The notes beneath the pieces are model-generated. The model was not told the origin of the DNA, made no database searches, and saw only the letters and a list, made by a program, of their open reading frames with translations. A stretch of DNA of 64,000 nucleotides, from contig NSJL01000010.1 in NCBI GenBank assembly GCA_002634385.1, positions 62,001 through 126,000 of the forward strand. Direction: 5' to 3'. The DNA comes from Nitrospira sp. (GTDB lineage: Bacteria > Nitrospirota > Thermodesulfovibrionia > Thermodesulfovibrionales > Dissulfurispiraceae). Positions 17,534-27,410 of the stretch are shown one piece after another. Every line of letters begins with the position of its first letter. Position 1 is the first letter of the stretch. The translations under genes were made by a program, and so were the position numbers.

Positions 17534-18508
17534 ATGAGTGAGGCCCAGCATGGCTTGCCACAAGATCCTCAGGACGTGACGCAAGTCCCGGAGGAGACTC
17601 CACCACCTCCACGGTTGTTCACGCCTCCCCAGAACGGTGAGGTCATTACGTATAACAATGTTAATTACTATCTTGGTAATTTCATTGGAAAAGGGTCTTT
17701 TGGAGGTGTTTATGAGTGCACGGACGACTGGGGGAATGAACTCGTGGCAAAAGTTCTACTTCCTCTTAATAGGTCGTATGAGGAAGTTAAAGAGGAGTGG
17801 CTAAAAGAACTTCAAAAGCTGGCATATCTACGACATCCGGCCATCACATTCGTGCATTCTGCATTTGAATACCGTGATACATTTTATTTGATATTAGAGC
17901 GTTGCTCATCCACCCTTTACGATCTTATTAATATGCCAGATCTCCTCCCTGATGTGTGGATTCCCTATGTGTCTCGTGATGTTCTTCAGGCAGTACACTT
18001 TATCCATAGCGGTGGATACGTTCATAAGGATATTCATCCAGGCAACGTATTTATGCTCTGGTTAAAGGATAGGATGAATCCCGCTGTTTCGGTGTTGCAG
18101 TTCAAAGTAGGCGACCTTGGAATAAGTAACCTGGAAAGCGATATCGATATCTTTAACACCATTCTTGCCGATTGGATGCTCCCGCCAGAGGCAATTGACC
18201 CCACAGAGTTCGGAATTGTAGGGAAGCAAGTCGACGTATATCACACAGGGCTTTTGCTATTGAGTCTTCTATTAAAAGGGGTCCCGACTTTTACAAAAGA
18301 CGAGATAGTTGCTGGAAAACCGCGCCAAGTAGCTGAGAGTCTCTCTTCACCCTATGCCCTTCCAATTGCAAAGACCCTCCGTCGGCATGTGGCGTACAGG
18401 ACACAAACAGCAATAGATTTTTGGAAAGATATCGCGACGGCTTTTTTTAGCTCACAAGCGCAGAGTCGTCCGCAAACATCTGATAGTGGCACTGCTCTCT
18501 TAAGTTGA
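17534..18508 (+). CDS. Hanks-type serine/threonine protein kinase
   Basis: A 324-residue soluble kinase. A proline-rich N-terminus of about 35 residues precedes the catalytic domain. The glycine loop GKGSFGGVYE, the ATP-anchoring Lys in LVAKVLL, the catalytic loop HKDIHPGNV (HRD variant with Asp kept), and VGDLGIS for the metal-binding Asp are all present, so it should be active. No transmembrane segment or PASTA sensor is seen, unlike PknB. It stands alone, with a decayed recombinase upstream and a ribbon-helix-helix gene on the opposite strand downstream. Soluble kinases on mobile elements sometimes act in phage defence, but nothing here proves that. Confidence 0.82.
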   Translation: MSEAQHGLPQDPQDVTQVPEETPPPPRLFTPPQNGEVITYNNVNYYLGNFIGKGSFGGVYECTDDWGNELVAKVLLPLNRSYEEVKEEWLKELQKLAYLRHPAITFVHSAFEYRDTFYLILERCSSTLYDLINMPDLLPDVWIPYVSRDVLQAVHFIHSGGYVHKDIHPGNVFMLWLKDRMNPAVSVLQFKVGDLGISNLESDIDIFNTILADWMLPPEAIDPTEFGIVGKQVDVYHTGLLLLSLLLKGVPTFTKDEIVAGKPRQVAESLSSPYALPIAKTLRRHVAYRTQTAIDFWKDIATAFFSSQAQSRPQTSDSGTALLS

Positions 18509-18775
18509 GGTTGCCTGCTGTTACCTCCTCGATAAGTTCCATCGAATGTGAAATAGAGATAGGTGGTGTATAGATGGAGATAGGATAACACTCCAGAAAA
18601 GGTAGCTGTTGGTTTTTGAGTGTTATTTGCGGAAACCGATATGCTCAACAATATGCCCGAGGTGTTAGTTATTCAGGCCTATCCGCAGCAGTTTCGCTTC
18701 CCAATATCATCTCGACTAAGCGAGGCAAAACTTAATCGCACACTGCCCGTCAGGTCGAGTAGTGGTAAATACAAC

Positions 18776-19903
18776 CTATACTGCGCCGTATTTCTCAGCC
18801 AGACTAAACTCTATGGCCCTTTTAACATCCTCTATATTGTATGCGTCTTTTGCTAACTTAATAAAACTCTCAAATTCTTTTTTATCAACAAAAATCAAAA
18901 CGCTATCTTTACGAATAGTATAAGCCCCCTGCTTTTCTTCTTTCATTAATTGCCAGGCTCCGTAGTCAACTATAACTTTATTGCGCTCAAGAATATTGAT
19001 TGCCTCAATCAGTTCATAGTACGTTATCGATGTGCAAGCAATGGTGAAGGTAAGTTTTTCAGAATTCATGAAATCGAACCCGCAACTGAATACTTCATCA
19101 CTAGCGGGGAAAGGTGGCATGAAAATTTCCATTCTAACTGGATCCGTTCCATGAGTATTTTCGGGGAGTAAAATATCATGTCTTCGCGGTGTGGTCTGAT
19201 TTAACAGGAGAGCTGTATCAATCTCTCTTCCAAAAGGCTTTCTAACAATTGCCCTCTTCGCAACCCAAAAACACCAGGGTTCGAGTAAGTGTTTTATGCT
19301 GTTTAATAGCTCTTGCGAGATATCAAACTCTCCATCTCGTATAAGGACTTCAAAGCAGCGAGCTATTTGATCGGCATGGAATTTATCTATTCTTTCGATT
19401 TTCAACATCGCAGTAATGGAGTTGTCTACTTTCTTTATTAAGCTTGTACTACTTAAGTCTTCAGGAGTTGTTATTGGATATGTCGTCAGCAGGTAAGGAT
19501 TCAGCTCTCCAATATTCGCTATTTTAGTCTGCAGTAATAATTTTATAGCTTTGGCAACATTGGTAACCCAGGGAGCCGTTACAGTACCGCTACTCCTGCT
19601 CCATGCCTGCTGCATCAGACTTGCAATCCAACAAAGCTGTCCGAATGTTTCAATTCCTGTCTTGCGGATACTACTGATCCCTTCCATAGGGTTCTGCTGT
19701 AACTGTAAAACTTCCTGTTCCTTTTGTGCCGCAATAGTTTTTTTTATCTTTAAGTCCACTATTTCATGTGGATTATGTTTGAAATAGATCAGCAATCTCT
19801 CCACGAGGTCTGATAAAGATAAATTGAAAAAATCGGCGAGTTTTTTCACGCTGTCATAAAGATCATTGCTTATCCTAAAGCTAAACGGCTTTGTCTTTCC
19901 CAT
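18776..19903 (-). CDS. 375-residue protein with N-terminal ribbon-helix-helix domain
   Basis: The first 45 residues (KPFSFRISNDLYDSVKKLAD, then LSLSDLVERLL) fit a ribbon-helix-helix DNA-binding fold. The remaining 330 residues are not recognised and are mainly helical with a likely globular domain at the end. The gene faces away from the transfer genes and may control its own promoter or the divergent gene at 20139. AT-rich composition matches the mobile element. The DNA-binding call is moderate; the role is unknown. Confidence 0.6.
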   Translation of the reverse strand: MGKTKPFSFRISNDLYDSVKKLADFFNLSLSDLVERLLIYFKHNPHEIVDLKIKKTIAAQKEQEVLQLQQNPMEGISSIRKTGIETFGQLCWIASLMQQAWSRSSGTVTAPWVTNVAKAIKLLLQTKIANIGELNPYLLTTYPITTPEDLSSTSLIKKVDNSITAMLKIERIDKFHADQIARCFEVLIRDGEFDISQELLNSIKHLLEPWCFWVAKRAIVRKPFGREIDTALLLNQTTPRRHDILLPENTHGTDPVRMEIFMPPFPASDEVFSCGFDFMNSEKLTFTIACTSITYYELIEAINILERNKVIVDYGAWQLMKEEKQGAYTIRKDSVLIFVDKKEFESFIKLAKDAYNIEDVKRAIEFSLAEKYGAV

Positions 19904-20138
19904 ATTATCGTGCCTTCCTGATTACATTAGAAACAGATAAATTATATTCTACCTGCCCAATCAGGAAATGTCAATTTATATCATCAATGAGGTAGTTGAA
20001 TGGAAAGACGAGTGCTTTGGCGATATTAAATGAAATACTATTGAAAACAAATATCTTGCAAAATATGATTACTTCGATTACAATTAGAACACAAAAATGT
20101 TGGTTGATGTAAAATTCAAAGCTCGGGGGCGATGGAGG

Positions 20139-20450
20139 ATGGCAGAATCATTGATGACTGTTGAGGAAGTAGCTCATATGTTATGTGTTTCCAAGTGGAC
20201 TGTTTACACCTGGATCACCAAAAAAAAGATTCCGGTATTGCGGATAAGCCGTAGATTTGTCAGATTCCGTAGGGAAGATATCGAGGCATGGCTTCAAAGT
20301 AAAAAACAAGATGCGCGAGCATCAAAAGCAGCGGATAAGAATAAGGCAAAGAGAGGAGGTGATTATTACAGGAATAAGAAAGCTAATTTGAACAGCTTGT
20401 GTATCAGTGACATTGTAATTAGAGCCAAAAAAGAGGTTTTAGATGCGTAA
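20139..20450 (+). CDS. excisionase-like helix-turn-helix protein
   Basis: A small protein with a MerR/excisionase-type DNA-binding domain: LMTVEEVAHMLCVSKWTVYT then WITKKKIPVLRISRRFVRFR and REDIEAWLQ. I place the start at ATG 20139, behind GGAGG, although the frame opens 14 codons earlier at 20097. The C-terminal 50 residues are basic and probably disordered. Proteins of this type act as recombination directionality factors or regulators on integrative elements. It is the first gene of the relaxase operon, with the next gene overlapping by 8 bp. Confidence 0.75.
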   Translation: MAESLMTVEEVAHMLCVSKWTVYTWITKKKIPVLRISRRFVRFRREDIEAWLQSKKQDARASKAADKNKAKRGGDYYRNKKANLNSLCISDIVIRAKKEVLDA

Positions 20451-20628
20451 AAGAATCGATAGGTTTATTGATAAGGTGCTTGAAATGGACCCTTTTAGGG
20501 ACATCAAATCTTTCGAAGATAAAGAGGCTTACAAAAAAATACATAAATCGTTTCGCCATATGATCATAGGTTTGGTTATCCTGGTGCCGCTTGCATTCTA
20601 TGTTGCAATTGAAGTCGATTGGCACTAG
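20443..20628 (+). CDS. 61-residue single-span membrane protein
   Basis: A charged, helical N-terminal half of about 38 residues is followed by one transmembrane segment (HMIIGLVILVPLAFYVAI) and a short tail. It overlaps the helix-turn-helix gene by 8 bp and ends 10 bp before the relaxase start, so it is probably translated as part of that operon. Function is unknown; a minor transfer protein is possible. Confidence 0.55.
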   Translation: MRKRIDRFIDKVLEMDPFRDIKSFEDKEAYKKIHKSFRHMIIGLVILVPLAFYVAIEVDWH

Positions 20629-20638
20629 AGAGCTTGCC

Positions 20639-23572
20639 ATGCTTAGTATTGGAAGGATGTACACGCATTTCGAGCAGTATACGAGTAAAGAGGACTATTA
20701 CACGAAAACGGAGGGCACCTGGCATGGCAAGGGAGCCGAATTGCAAGGACTCTCCGGGACAGTAGAGAAAGAGCAGTTCCATAACATCCGCGCCGGCAAG
20801 AACCCTTCCGGCGAGCAGCAGCTTGTACCGGATGGAGTAAACGGCAAACACCGCGATGGATACGATCTAACCTTTTCTGCCCCGAAATCTGTTTCTATGC
20901 TCCGTGAATTTGGTGGAGAGGAAATACGGGCTGCCATAGATCGCGCCTGGGATCGCAGCATCGAGATGACCATGCGTCACGTAGAAGAAAATTTCATACA
21001 AGCCAGGCATACTACTGACGGCCATACAGAGAAGGTATCAACCGGCGATGCGATATGGGCCAAATTTGACCATGAGACAAGCCGCGAGCTTGATCCACAG
21101 AAGCATTCTCACATTACTCTTATGAACGCCACATACAATGAGCAAACCGGCAAATGGCAGGCGCTCAGTAATGAAGCTCTTTACAACAATAAGATGTATA
21201 TCGGGCAGTACCAAAGGAATGAGTTTGCCATTGAACTTAAAAACGAACTTGTAAAAATAGGTTGCAACGTCGAGTTTCAGGCGGACCACAAGGGGCTTTT
21301 TGAGGTTAAGGGATTCAGTAAAGACGATCTGAAGGAGTTTTCGCGGCGCAGCGAACAGATCAAGGAGAAGTTGGAGACGATCCGAAAACAATACCCCAAT
21401 GCTTCCCCTGCAAAACAGGCGGAGATAGCGGCGATAGGTTCCCGCGCCGAAAAGCAGGATGTAAACATGGAGATGGTCCGGGAATCCTGGAAGGAGCGAG
21501 CCGAGGGGATAGGAATAAACCAGAATACTATCCGTGGTCGTCTGCAGCACCAAAGCGAAAGAGAGTACGAAGCAGGGGTGTCGAGCCAGGAGCCCAAGCC
21601 CAACGAGTACAATCTTATCCGCCAGGCGGCACGGATTCTTAATGAAAACGAAAGCACCTTTACCAAAGAGAAACTCTTGCGCGTGGCCGGGAAGCTCTCC
21701 ATCGGAGTGCACAGAATCTCCGATCTGGAACGAGCCTTTAGCAGGATGGCTAAGAGTGAAGAGCTTATTCACCTTGGTTCTCGGATAGACCGACAGGGCG
21801 GGAAAACAGAGTGGTATACAACTCAGGAAATGTTACAAGCCGAAAAGGAAATCGTTCAGAAAGTTAAGGACGGCCAAGGCAAAGCAGAGGCGCCCATGCC
21901 GAAGCAAGAAGCCCTGGAATCCCTCAAAAAGTACGAAGCCGAGAGACAGCAGTCCAGAGACTCCAATTTTGCCTTTACAGAGGGGCAGCGGAGGGCGGCA
22001 GAGCATATACTTACCTCAAAAGATCGGGTAATTGGTATCCAGGGTGACGCAGGAACCGGGAAAACCACGTTTCTCGATGCGGTACGGGAGATTGCGGAGA
22101 ATAGGGGGTATAAAGTTCGGGGATTGTCGTTTACCGGCAAGGCCGCCTCTGAAATAGAGCTTAAAAGCAGTATAAAATCCCAAACAACGTATTCCTTCCT
22201 TGAAAAGAGACTCGACCCTTCCGAAACGCTTGTGCCTGGCAGGGAAATCTGGATAGTAGACGAGGCCAGTATGACAGGATCATGCCAACTCAAAGATATC
22301 CTCGATAAGGCGGAGGAGACCGATGCAAAAGTGGTTCTCGTCGGGGATACAAAACAGCTTCAGAGTATCGAGGCGGGCAGAATATTTTCAAGCCTCCAAA
22401 CAAGGAGTATGAATATAACGAAGTTGGAAGAGAATCTACGACAGAAGAGAGATGACTATAAAGAGATTGTAAAGGATATAAAAGAAAAGCAAATGGGCCG
22501 GGCCTTTGAGAAGATGGAAGCCACCGGTAAAGTCCACGAAATTGCCGATCGTAAAGAGCGCATGGGCACAATCGTTAAAGATTATGCGAGCTGTAATAAT
22601 TTTAAGGAAACGATAATTGTCACTGCCAGAAACAAGGACCGGAACGAGCTTAACGCGGATATCCGGCGAGAGTTGAAAGAGCAGGGGAGGCTTGCAGAGA
22701 AGGAGCATACCTTTACTGTCCGGGAGAGCAAAAATCTAACCGGGACTGACCGGCATTTTGCCCAGGCTTACAGAGAGGGCGACTTTATTTATACCAGGGA
22801 GGCAGGGATAAACGGCAGGGCGGGCACAGAGGCAAAAGTCGAAAGCCTGGACTATGATCGCCACATCATGACGGTTACGAACAAGGACGGCGGCAACCGG
22901 GAGATAGACCTTAAAAAATACGGCGACAAGCTTTCAGCCTACACAGAAAAGCAGCAGTCTTTTTCTGCAGGTGACAAGATTGTGTTTCTAAAAAACGACA
23001 AAAAACTCGGAGTGCAAAACGGCATCACCGGCGAGTTACAGAGCATAAATAAGGACGGCAACATGACAGTAAGGACCGAAAGCGGGAAAGATATTCCTTT
23101 CAACATAAAAGAGTATCAATACATCGATCACGGATACGCTGTGACCGACTATAAGAGTCAGGGGCAGACAGCAAGGAATGTTATTTATCACGCCGACACT
23201 TCCAAGGGGGTCAACTACAATCAGGCTTACGTGGCGATAACGAGAGGGAAGGAAGATTTACAAATATACACTGAAGATAAAAATGCCTTTAAAGAAAATG
23301 TAGTCAATGAAGTGGTCAAGACCTCGACCCTTGATTATTCTGCTCCTGAAAAATCTGGCTACACGGATAGCTTTTTAAATGTGTACCTCAATACGAGTGA
23401 TCAGTTGTCTGGGTCTAAAACGTATGGAAACGAAAATGGTCATAGCAGGTCCTACAATGCCAATGATGCCTCTTTCGACGTGAGTGACAGAAGCTTTGAT
23501 AACACTGCGGCTGAAATGAGCAAAGATGCTGCCGAGGATAGAGCCGTATCGATACCTCATGAAGGGAGGTGA
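20639..23572 (+). CDS. MobF-type conjugative relaxase-helicase (TraI/TrwC)
   Basis: A 977-residue two-domain protein. The N-terminal relaxase begins MLSIGRMYTHFEQYTSKEDYY, which contains the candidate catalytic tyrosines, and continues with the motif FDHETSRELDPQKHSHITLMN giving the three-His metal site. The C-terminal helicase has Walker A GDAGTGKTT, Walker B IWIVDEAS, and a TraI-like end with DYKSQGQTARNV. It would nick the origin of transfer, bind the 5' end covalently, and unwind the strand to be moved. I use ATG 20639, not the earlier in-frame 20591, because MobF proteins start with this MLSIG pattern. It is the key gene showing the region is mobilizable. Confidence 0.92.
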   Translation: MLSIGRMYTHFEQYTSKEDYYTKTEGTWHGKGAELQGLSGTVEKEQFHNIRAGKNPSGEQQLVPDGVNGKHRDGYDLTFSAPKSVSMLREFGGEEIRAAIDRAWDRSIEMTMRHVEENFIQARHTTDGHTEKVSTGDAIWAKFDHETSRELDPQKHSHITLMNATYNEQTGKWQALSNEALYNNKMYIGQYQRNEFAIELKNELVKIGCNVEFQADHKGLFEVKGFSKDDLKEFSRRSEQIKEKLETIRKQYPNASPAKQAEIAAIGSRAEKQDVNMEMVRESWKERAEGIGINQNTIRGRLQHQSEREYEAGVSSQEPKPNEYNLIRQAARILNENESTFTKEKLLRVAGKLSIGVHRISDLERAFSRMAKSEELIHLGSRIDRQGGKTEWYTTQEMLQAEKEIVQKVKDGQGKAEAPMPKQEALESLKKYEAERQQSRDSNFAFTEGQRRAAEHILTSKDRVIGIQGDAGTGKTTFLDAVREIAENRGYKVRGLSFTGKAASEIELKSSIKSQTTYSFLEKRLDPSETLVPGREIWIVDEASMTGSCQLKDILDKAEETDAKVVLVGDTKQLQSIEAGRIFSSLQTRSMNITKLEENLRQKRDDYKEIVKDIKEKQMGRAFEKMEATGKVHEIADRKERMGTIVKDYASCNNFKETIIVTARNKDRNELNADIRRELKEQGRLAEKEHTFTVRESKNLTGTDRHFAQAYREGDFIYTREAGINGRAGTEAKVESLDYDRHIMTVTNKDGGNREIDLKKYGDKLSAYTEKQQSFSAGDKIVFLKNDKKLGVQNGITGELQSINKDGNMTVRTESGKDIPFNIKEYQYIDHGYAVTDYKSQGQTARNVIYHADTSKGVNYNQAYVAITRGKEDLQIYTEDKNAFKENVVNEVVKTSTLDYSAPEKSGYTDSFLNVYLNTSDQLSGSKTYGNENGHSRSYNANDASFDVSDRSFDNTAAEMSKDAAEDRAVSIPHEGR

Positions 23573-23577
23573 GAAAG

Positions 23578-23754
23578 ATGTCGAAAAACGTAAAAGATAT
23601 TGACGAGCGCATAAAGAAGCTCCAGGCCAAAAAAATGAAATTGCAAATTGAAGAGCTGACGAATTTAGGAAGAGCAACCAAGGAATTCGCCATGAGCAAT
23701 TTTAAGGATTTCGACGGCTTCAAAAAAGCAGTTATGGAAATTATTAACCGGTAG
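23578..23754 (+). CDS. 58-residue basic helical protein
   Basis: A small Lys/Glu-rich protein, mostly a coiled-coil-like helix (DIDERIKKLQAKKMKLQIEE), starting 5 bp after the relaxase stop behind GGGAGGTGAGAA. Its size, charge and position resemble TraD/MobC-type accessory proteins of relaxosomes. The family assignment is tentative. Confidence 0.5.
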   Translation: MSKNVKDIDERIKKLQAKKMKLQIEELTNLGRATKEFAMSNFKDFDGFKKAVMEIINR

Positions 23755-23777
23755 TTACATCTCATGTATTGCTCAAT

Positions 23778-23962
23778 GTTGCGTCGGGTAAGAGAAGCGC
23801 GAAAGGATGCGGATAACTTCACACCCGACGCAACAGATGATTGCAGAGGGAGAGAATGCAAATCATGAAATTACAAGGAGTTGTACTGAAAGCCGCCGTG
23901 CCACAGATGCCAAACCGGTGTCGGTTAAATCCTGTAATATCAGTGTGCTACACATGTGGCAC
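23778..23962. other. candidate oriT region with two inverted repeats
   Basis: GTTGCGTCGGG (23778-23788) is mirrored by CCCGACGCAAC (23824-23834). A second pair, GTGCCACA (23898-23905) and TGTGGCAC (23955-23962), follows. The stretch lies between the relaxase gene and the ribbon-helix-helix accessory gene, holds no gene, and is where an origin of transfer is often found. No nick site can be named from sequence alone. Confidence 0.45.
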
Positions 23963-23994
23963 GCTGTGTGCTCGTTTCTGAGAGGATTTACGCC

Positions 23995-24366
23995 ATGGAA
24001 AAGATGAGACATCTCACTATAAGAATTAGCGAGCAAGATCATCAAGCAATTAAGGAAATTGCAGAGCAGAAGGGGCTGATTTTCTCTGATGCAGCAAGGG
24101 CAGTCATAAAGTCCGGGTGTTCCCAAATGTCTGAAACCGAACAACTTGAAAACTTAAGAGAGCTAACAGAAAAGCAGCTGAAGTACATGCATGACCTGTT
24201 ACGTTTTGCCATAAAAACCGATATGGTGCTGCATTCCGCACTCATCACAAAGCAATACAAAACAAAAGAGGAGCTCGAAAATTTCTACAGACCTATCATG
24301 CAGGATTTAGAGAAGAGAGGTTTTTCAAAACCGTTAATCACCAAAGCTGTTAAAGAGGAAAACTAA
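23995..24366 (+). CDS. ribbon-helix-helix relaxosome accessory protein candidate
   Basis: A 123-residue protein whose N-terminus (RHLTIRISEQDHQAIKEIAE) fits a ribbon-helix-helix DNA-binding domain like that of TraM/TrwA/MobC-type accessory factors. The rest is helical and may mediate tetramerisation. I place the start at ATG 23995 behind GAGAGGA. It is followed after one base by the coupling protein gene, so the two are translationally linked. The likely role is binding near oriT and linking relaxase to coupling protein. Confidence 0.65.
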   Translation: MEKMRHLTIRISEQDHQAIKEIAEQKGLIFSDAARAVIKSGCSQMSETEQLENLRELTEKQLKYMHDLLRFAIKTDMVLHSALITKQYKTKEELENFYRPIMQDLEKRGFSKPLITKAVKEEN

Positions 24367-24367
24367 T

Positions 24368-26161
24368 ATGAGCGATCATACAAGACCGACATTGTCAGAA
24401 AGCTTGAGTATGCTTTTTGATAGCCTAAAAAGAGGTATAAGAAGTTATTTCATTCTTTTCCTAATCTGCTTTGGGCTGCACCTCGTATTAATTCTGGCTG
24501 CGAACATATATTTTCTGAAGGATAACTATTGGAATGTCTGTAAATACCTATGGGTCCATTTCACAAATATTCAAAGTCCGGACTGGGAACTTGTACGCGC
24601 ATATATGGATGAGACCATTATTCGGCCAAACCTGGCAATAGTAAAGTGGACATCATTGGTCTGGGTAATGGGAATCGCATCGTTCGTAGGATTTTCCAGA
24701 ATGTACAGTCGAAAGATAGCGGCGACAAAAGTTGTAAGGGGTCCGGTGTTAAAAACAGAGGAAGAGCTTGTCGAAGATGTTAAGGAGAGCAAAGCCAAAG
24801 TAGATATTATGCTTACTAAAAAGCTTGGAATACCGGTCTATATCGAAACAGGGCATATCGGAGTGGTTGGAGCAACAGGGACCGGAAAAACTCAGACCAT
24901 TAACAGGATTATCCCCGGTCTCATAAAACGGCAGAACAGGATGATCGTTCATGAGCTGAAAGGGAATTTCTTTTCAACTTTTTCAAACGATAGGGATTTG
25001 CTTTTTTGTCCCTTTGATCAGCGTCACATGAATAAGTACGGAGGATGGAGCATATTCAGCAGCATAAGGACGGAATATGACATAGAGACGGTTGCCTGTG
25101 CATTGATTCCGGACCAGCCTTTTGCGAGAGATGCATTCTGGTATGTTGCTCCGAGGCAGCTTTTGACATCGATCTTGCGCTATTGTTTTTTTACGGGCCG
25201 CACTAAGAATAGGGATATTTGGGATACCTTGAATTTGTCTCGTGATGACATGATCAAATGTCTGAAAGGAATACCAGGGGCGGAGATAGGTCTATCACAT
25301 ATTATCGACAAGACAAAGGCTGCGAGTGACGTGAAAAGCGTACTTTTAAGTTACGTTCAATCGATCCAATACCTGAGTGATTCGGACGGAGATTTTGTAA
25401 TCGAGGATTGGTTAAAACATGGGGACGGGAGCATATATATTCTTAACTATCCCAAAATCAAATCGGCTATGGCTCCTGTCTTATCGCTTTTCATGGAGCT
25501 TTTAATAAAAAGTGTTAATTCCCTGGATGCCGATCTGCATCGGCGGATAGCATTTATTATTGACGAGGCCCCACAGTTGCAAAAGCTAAATTCCTTGATC
25601 GACCTCCTTACACTCTCACGGGATAGAGGAGCGATGAACCTTTTAGCCTGGCAGACAAACTCGCAATGGAGAAAATTGTACGGGCGTGAGGATGCTGAAA
25701 CCATATTAGGGAATCTGAAATCGAAAATTGTATGTCAGCTTGCAGATGTGGATACCTGCAAATATTTTGCGGAAAATTTCGGAGAGGTCGAAGAGCTGCG
25801 AACGCTCAAAACAACAAGCGTTGCAGGAAATCACAATAAAGAATCAGAAGGGCACGTAAGCTATAGCGAGCATATACACAAACGAGATGCGGTTTCAAAA
25901 GAGGACCTGAAAAGGTTGAAAGTTACCGCCGAGAGCTATGAGGCAATCGTAAAGTTTGCCAATTATGATGCGGCAAAAATAAAGTTCCCTATAATCAGAT
26001 ATCCAAAGAGGGTGAGGGAATTCCAACCAAAACCCGGCGTAGATTTGGATTACATAAAAATAAAATGGGAAAAACTGCAGACAGAAGCTGAAACTATCAT
26101 AGGCGAAAAGGGAAAAGAAGCAGAGCATGACCAGGAGAGATGCTATAGCCATTTTGAGTAA
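24368..26161 (+). CDS. traD: type IV coupling protein (TraD/VirD4/TrwB family)
   Basis: A 597-residue inner-membrane ATPase. Two transmembrane segments lie near residues 22-42 and 93-113, followed by the cytoplasmic motor with Walker A VVGATGTGKTQT and Walker B IAFIIDEAPQL. The LSRDRGAMNLLAWQTNSQW segment matches the TraD/TrwB core. It brings the relaxase-DNA complex to a type IV secretion channel. The gene is intact and of normal length. No other type IV secretion genes are in view, so transfer would need a channel encoded elsewhere. Confidence 0.9.
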   Translation: MSDHTRPTLSESLSMLFDSLKRGIRSYFILFLICFGLHLVLILAANIYFLKDNYWNVCKYLWVHFTNIQSPDWELVRAYMDETIIRPNLAIVKWTSLVWVMGIASFVGFSRMYSRKIAATKVVRGPVLKTEEELVEDVKESKAKVDIMLTKKLGIPVYIETGHIGVVGATGTGKTQTINRIIPGLIKRQNRMIVHELKGNFFSTFSNDRDLLFCPFDQRHMNKYGGWSIFSSIRTEYDIETVACALIPDQPFARDAFWYVAPRQLLTSILRYCFFTGRTKNRDIWDTLNLSRDDMIKCLKGIPGAEIGLSHIIDKTKAASDVKSVLLSYVQSIQYLSDSDGDFVIEDWLKHGDGSIYILNYPKIKSAMAPVLSLFMELLIKSVNSLDADLHRRIAFIIDEAPQLQKLNSLIDLLTLSRDRGAMNLLAWQTNSQWRKLYGREDAETILGNLKSKIVCQLADVDTCKYFAENFGEVEELRTLKTTSVAGNHNKESEGHVSYSEHIHKRDAVSKEDLKRLKVTAESYEAIVKFANYDAAKIKFPIIRYPKRVREFQPKPGVDLDYIKIKWEKLQTEAETIIGEKGKEAEHDQERCYSHFE

Positions 26162-26324
26162 TTCATTGAAAAGCACAATGGAGAAACAGTTATAACATCA
26201 GGCTTTGCAAAGTCGATTATGCAATTGCAGCTTATTGCAATAAGATCAGCATATAGGCTGTTTATGGTAATATTTAGGTGGTATTTTCAGGCCTTACTAG
26301 TCCCGGAAAGGAGGAAAGGAAAAA

Positions 26325-27410
26325 ATGGGACTATATAGGCGGAAAGACTCTTCAATATGGTGGATGTCGTTTGTTGTAAATGGGAAGCAGTACCAAAAGC
26401 CGACCGGAACCAGTGACAAAAAATTAGCTGAAAATATTTTAGCCAAGGTGACGACTCGGATAGTTGAGGACAAATGGTTTGAAAAGGATCTGTCAAAGGA
26501 AATCACGCTCAAAGAGATGATCGAACGGTATGACAGGGAATACACGGAGATGAAAGACTATTATCAAAAGGCGCGTGATAAGACGATTTTCAAACACTTG
26601 TATGCGTTTTTTGGAGAGAATGTGACTCTCGAAGAGGTGAATGCGAGGGTAGGCAGTTATCAGAAATGGAGAGAGAAGCAGGTCTCGAAAAAGGGGAAGT
26701 CGCCGGATAGCGGCACGATCCGAAAAGAACTGAGTCTCTTGCGGAGAATGTTCAACGTCGCAAGAAAGCAGTGGAAATGGCGGATTATGAACCCTGTTTC
26801 TGATATTGAACTCCCCAAGGATAGCAAGGAGAGAGTACGTTACCTTGACATGGATGAGTTCAAAAGGCTGTTTGTGAAACTTGATGCCGCCGAAGAACCC
26901 TGGCTGAAACCGATTGTCATTGTCGCTATTGGTACTGGATTAAGGCAAGGGAATCTGATCAATCTGCTCAAGACCGAGGTAAGGCTTAAAGACAAGATGA
27001 TAGTTATCGATTCTGAAAAAATGAAAAACGATGATTACTTCGGCAATCCTCTTGCAAATGTGGCATTTGAGACTCTTAAAGATTTCATCGAAAATGATGT
27101 CACTGACTGCCCTTATGTATTCAATGATAACGGGACAAAACTTTATGATCGGAAAGTACAGAGGGCTTTTGTGAGAGTGATAAGAACAGCAGAGATTCAG
27201 GATTTCCGTTTCCATGATTTGCGTCACTGCTTCGGGAGCTATTTAAGGCAGAACGGCGTTGACCTGGCTACAATCGCGGCCCTTATGAATCACAAGGACC
27301 AGAGGATGACGCAGAGATACGCGCATCTGAATGTTGAATCGCTGAGAAGGCCGATCAGGAAACTCGACAGTGCGTTATTACGTTTTTATGACGTTAAGAG
27401 TCAGAAGTAA
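26325..27410 (+). CDS. int: tyrosine integrase next to tRNA-Glu
   Basis: An intact 361-residue phage/ICE-type integrase. The N-terminal part (MGLYRRKDSSIWWMSFVVNGK) resembles the arm-binding domain. The catalytic residues are visible: Arg in GTGLRQGNLINL, HDLRH, the second His in NHKDQRMTQ, and the Tyr in RYAHLNVE. AGGAGG precedes the ATG. The stop lies 33 bp from the 3' end of tRNA-Glu, the usual position of such integrases relative to their attachment site. This marks the right edge of the element. Confidence 0.92.
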   Translation: MGLYRRKDSSIWWMSFVVNGKQYQKPTGTSDKKLAENILAKVTTRIVEDKWFEKDLSKEITLKEMIERYDREYTEMKDYYQKARDKTIFKHLYAFFGENVTLEEVNARVGSYQKWREKQVSKKGKSPDSGTIRKELSLLRRMFNVARKQWKWRIMNPVSDIELPKDSKERVRYLDMDEFKRLFVKLDAAEEPWLKPIVIVAIGTGLRQGNLINLLKTEVRLKDKMIVIDSEKMKNDDYFGNPLANVAFETLKDFIENDVTDCPYVFNDNGTKLYDRKVQRAFVRVIRTAEIQDFRFHDLRHCFGSYLRQNGVDLATIAALMNHKDQRMTQRYAHLNVESLRRPIRKLDSALLRFYDVKSQK

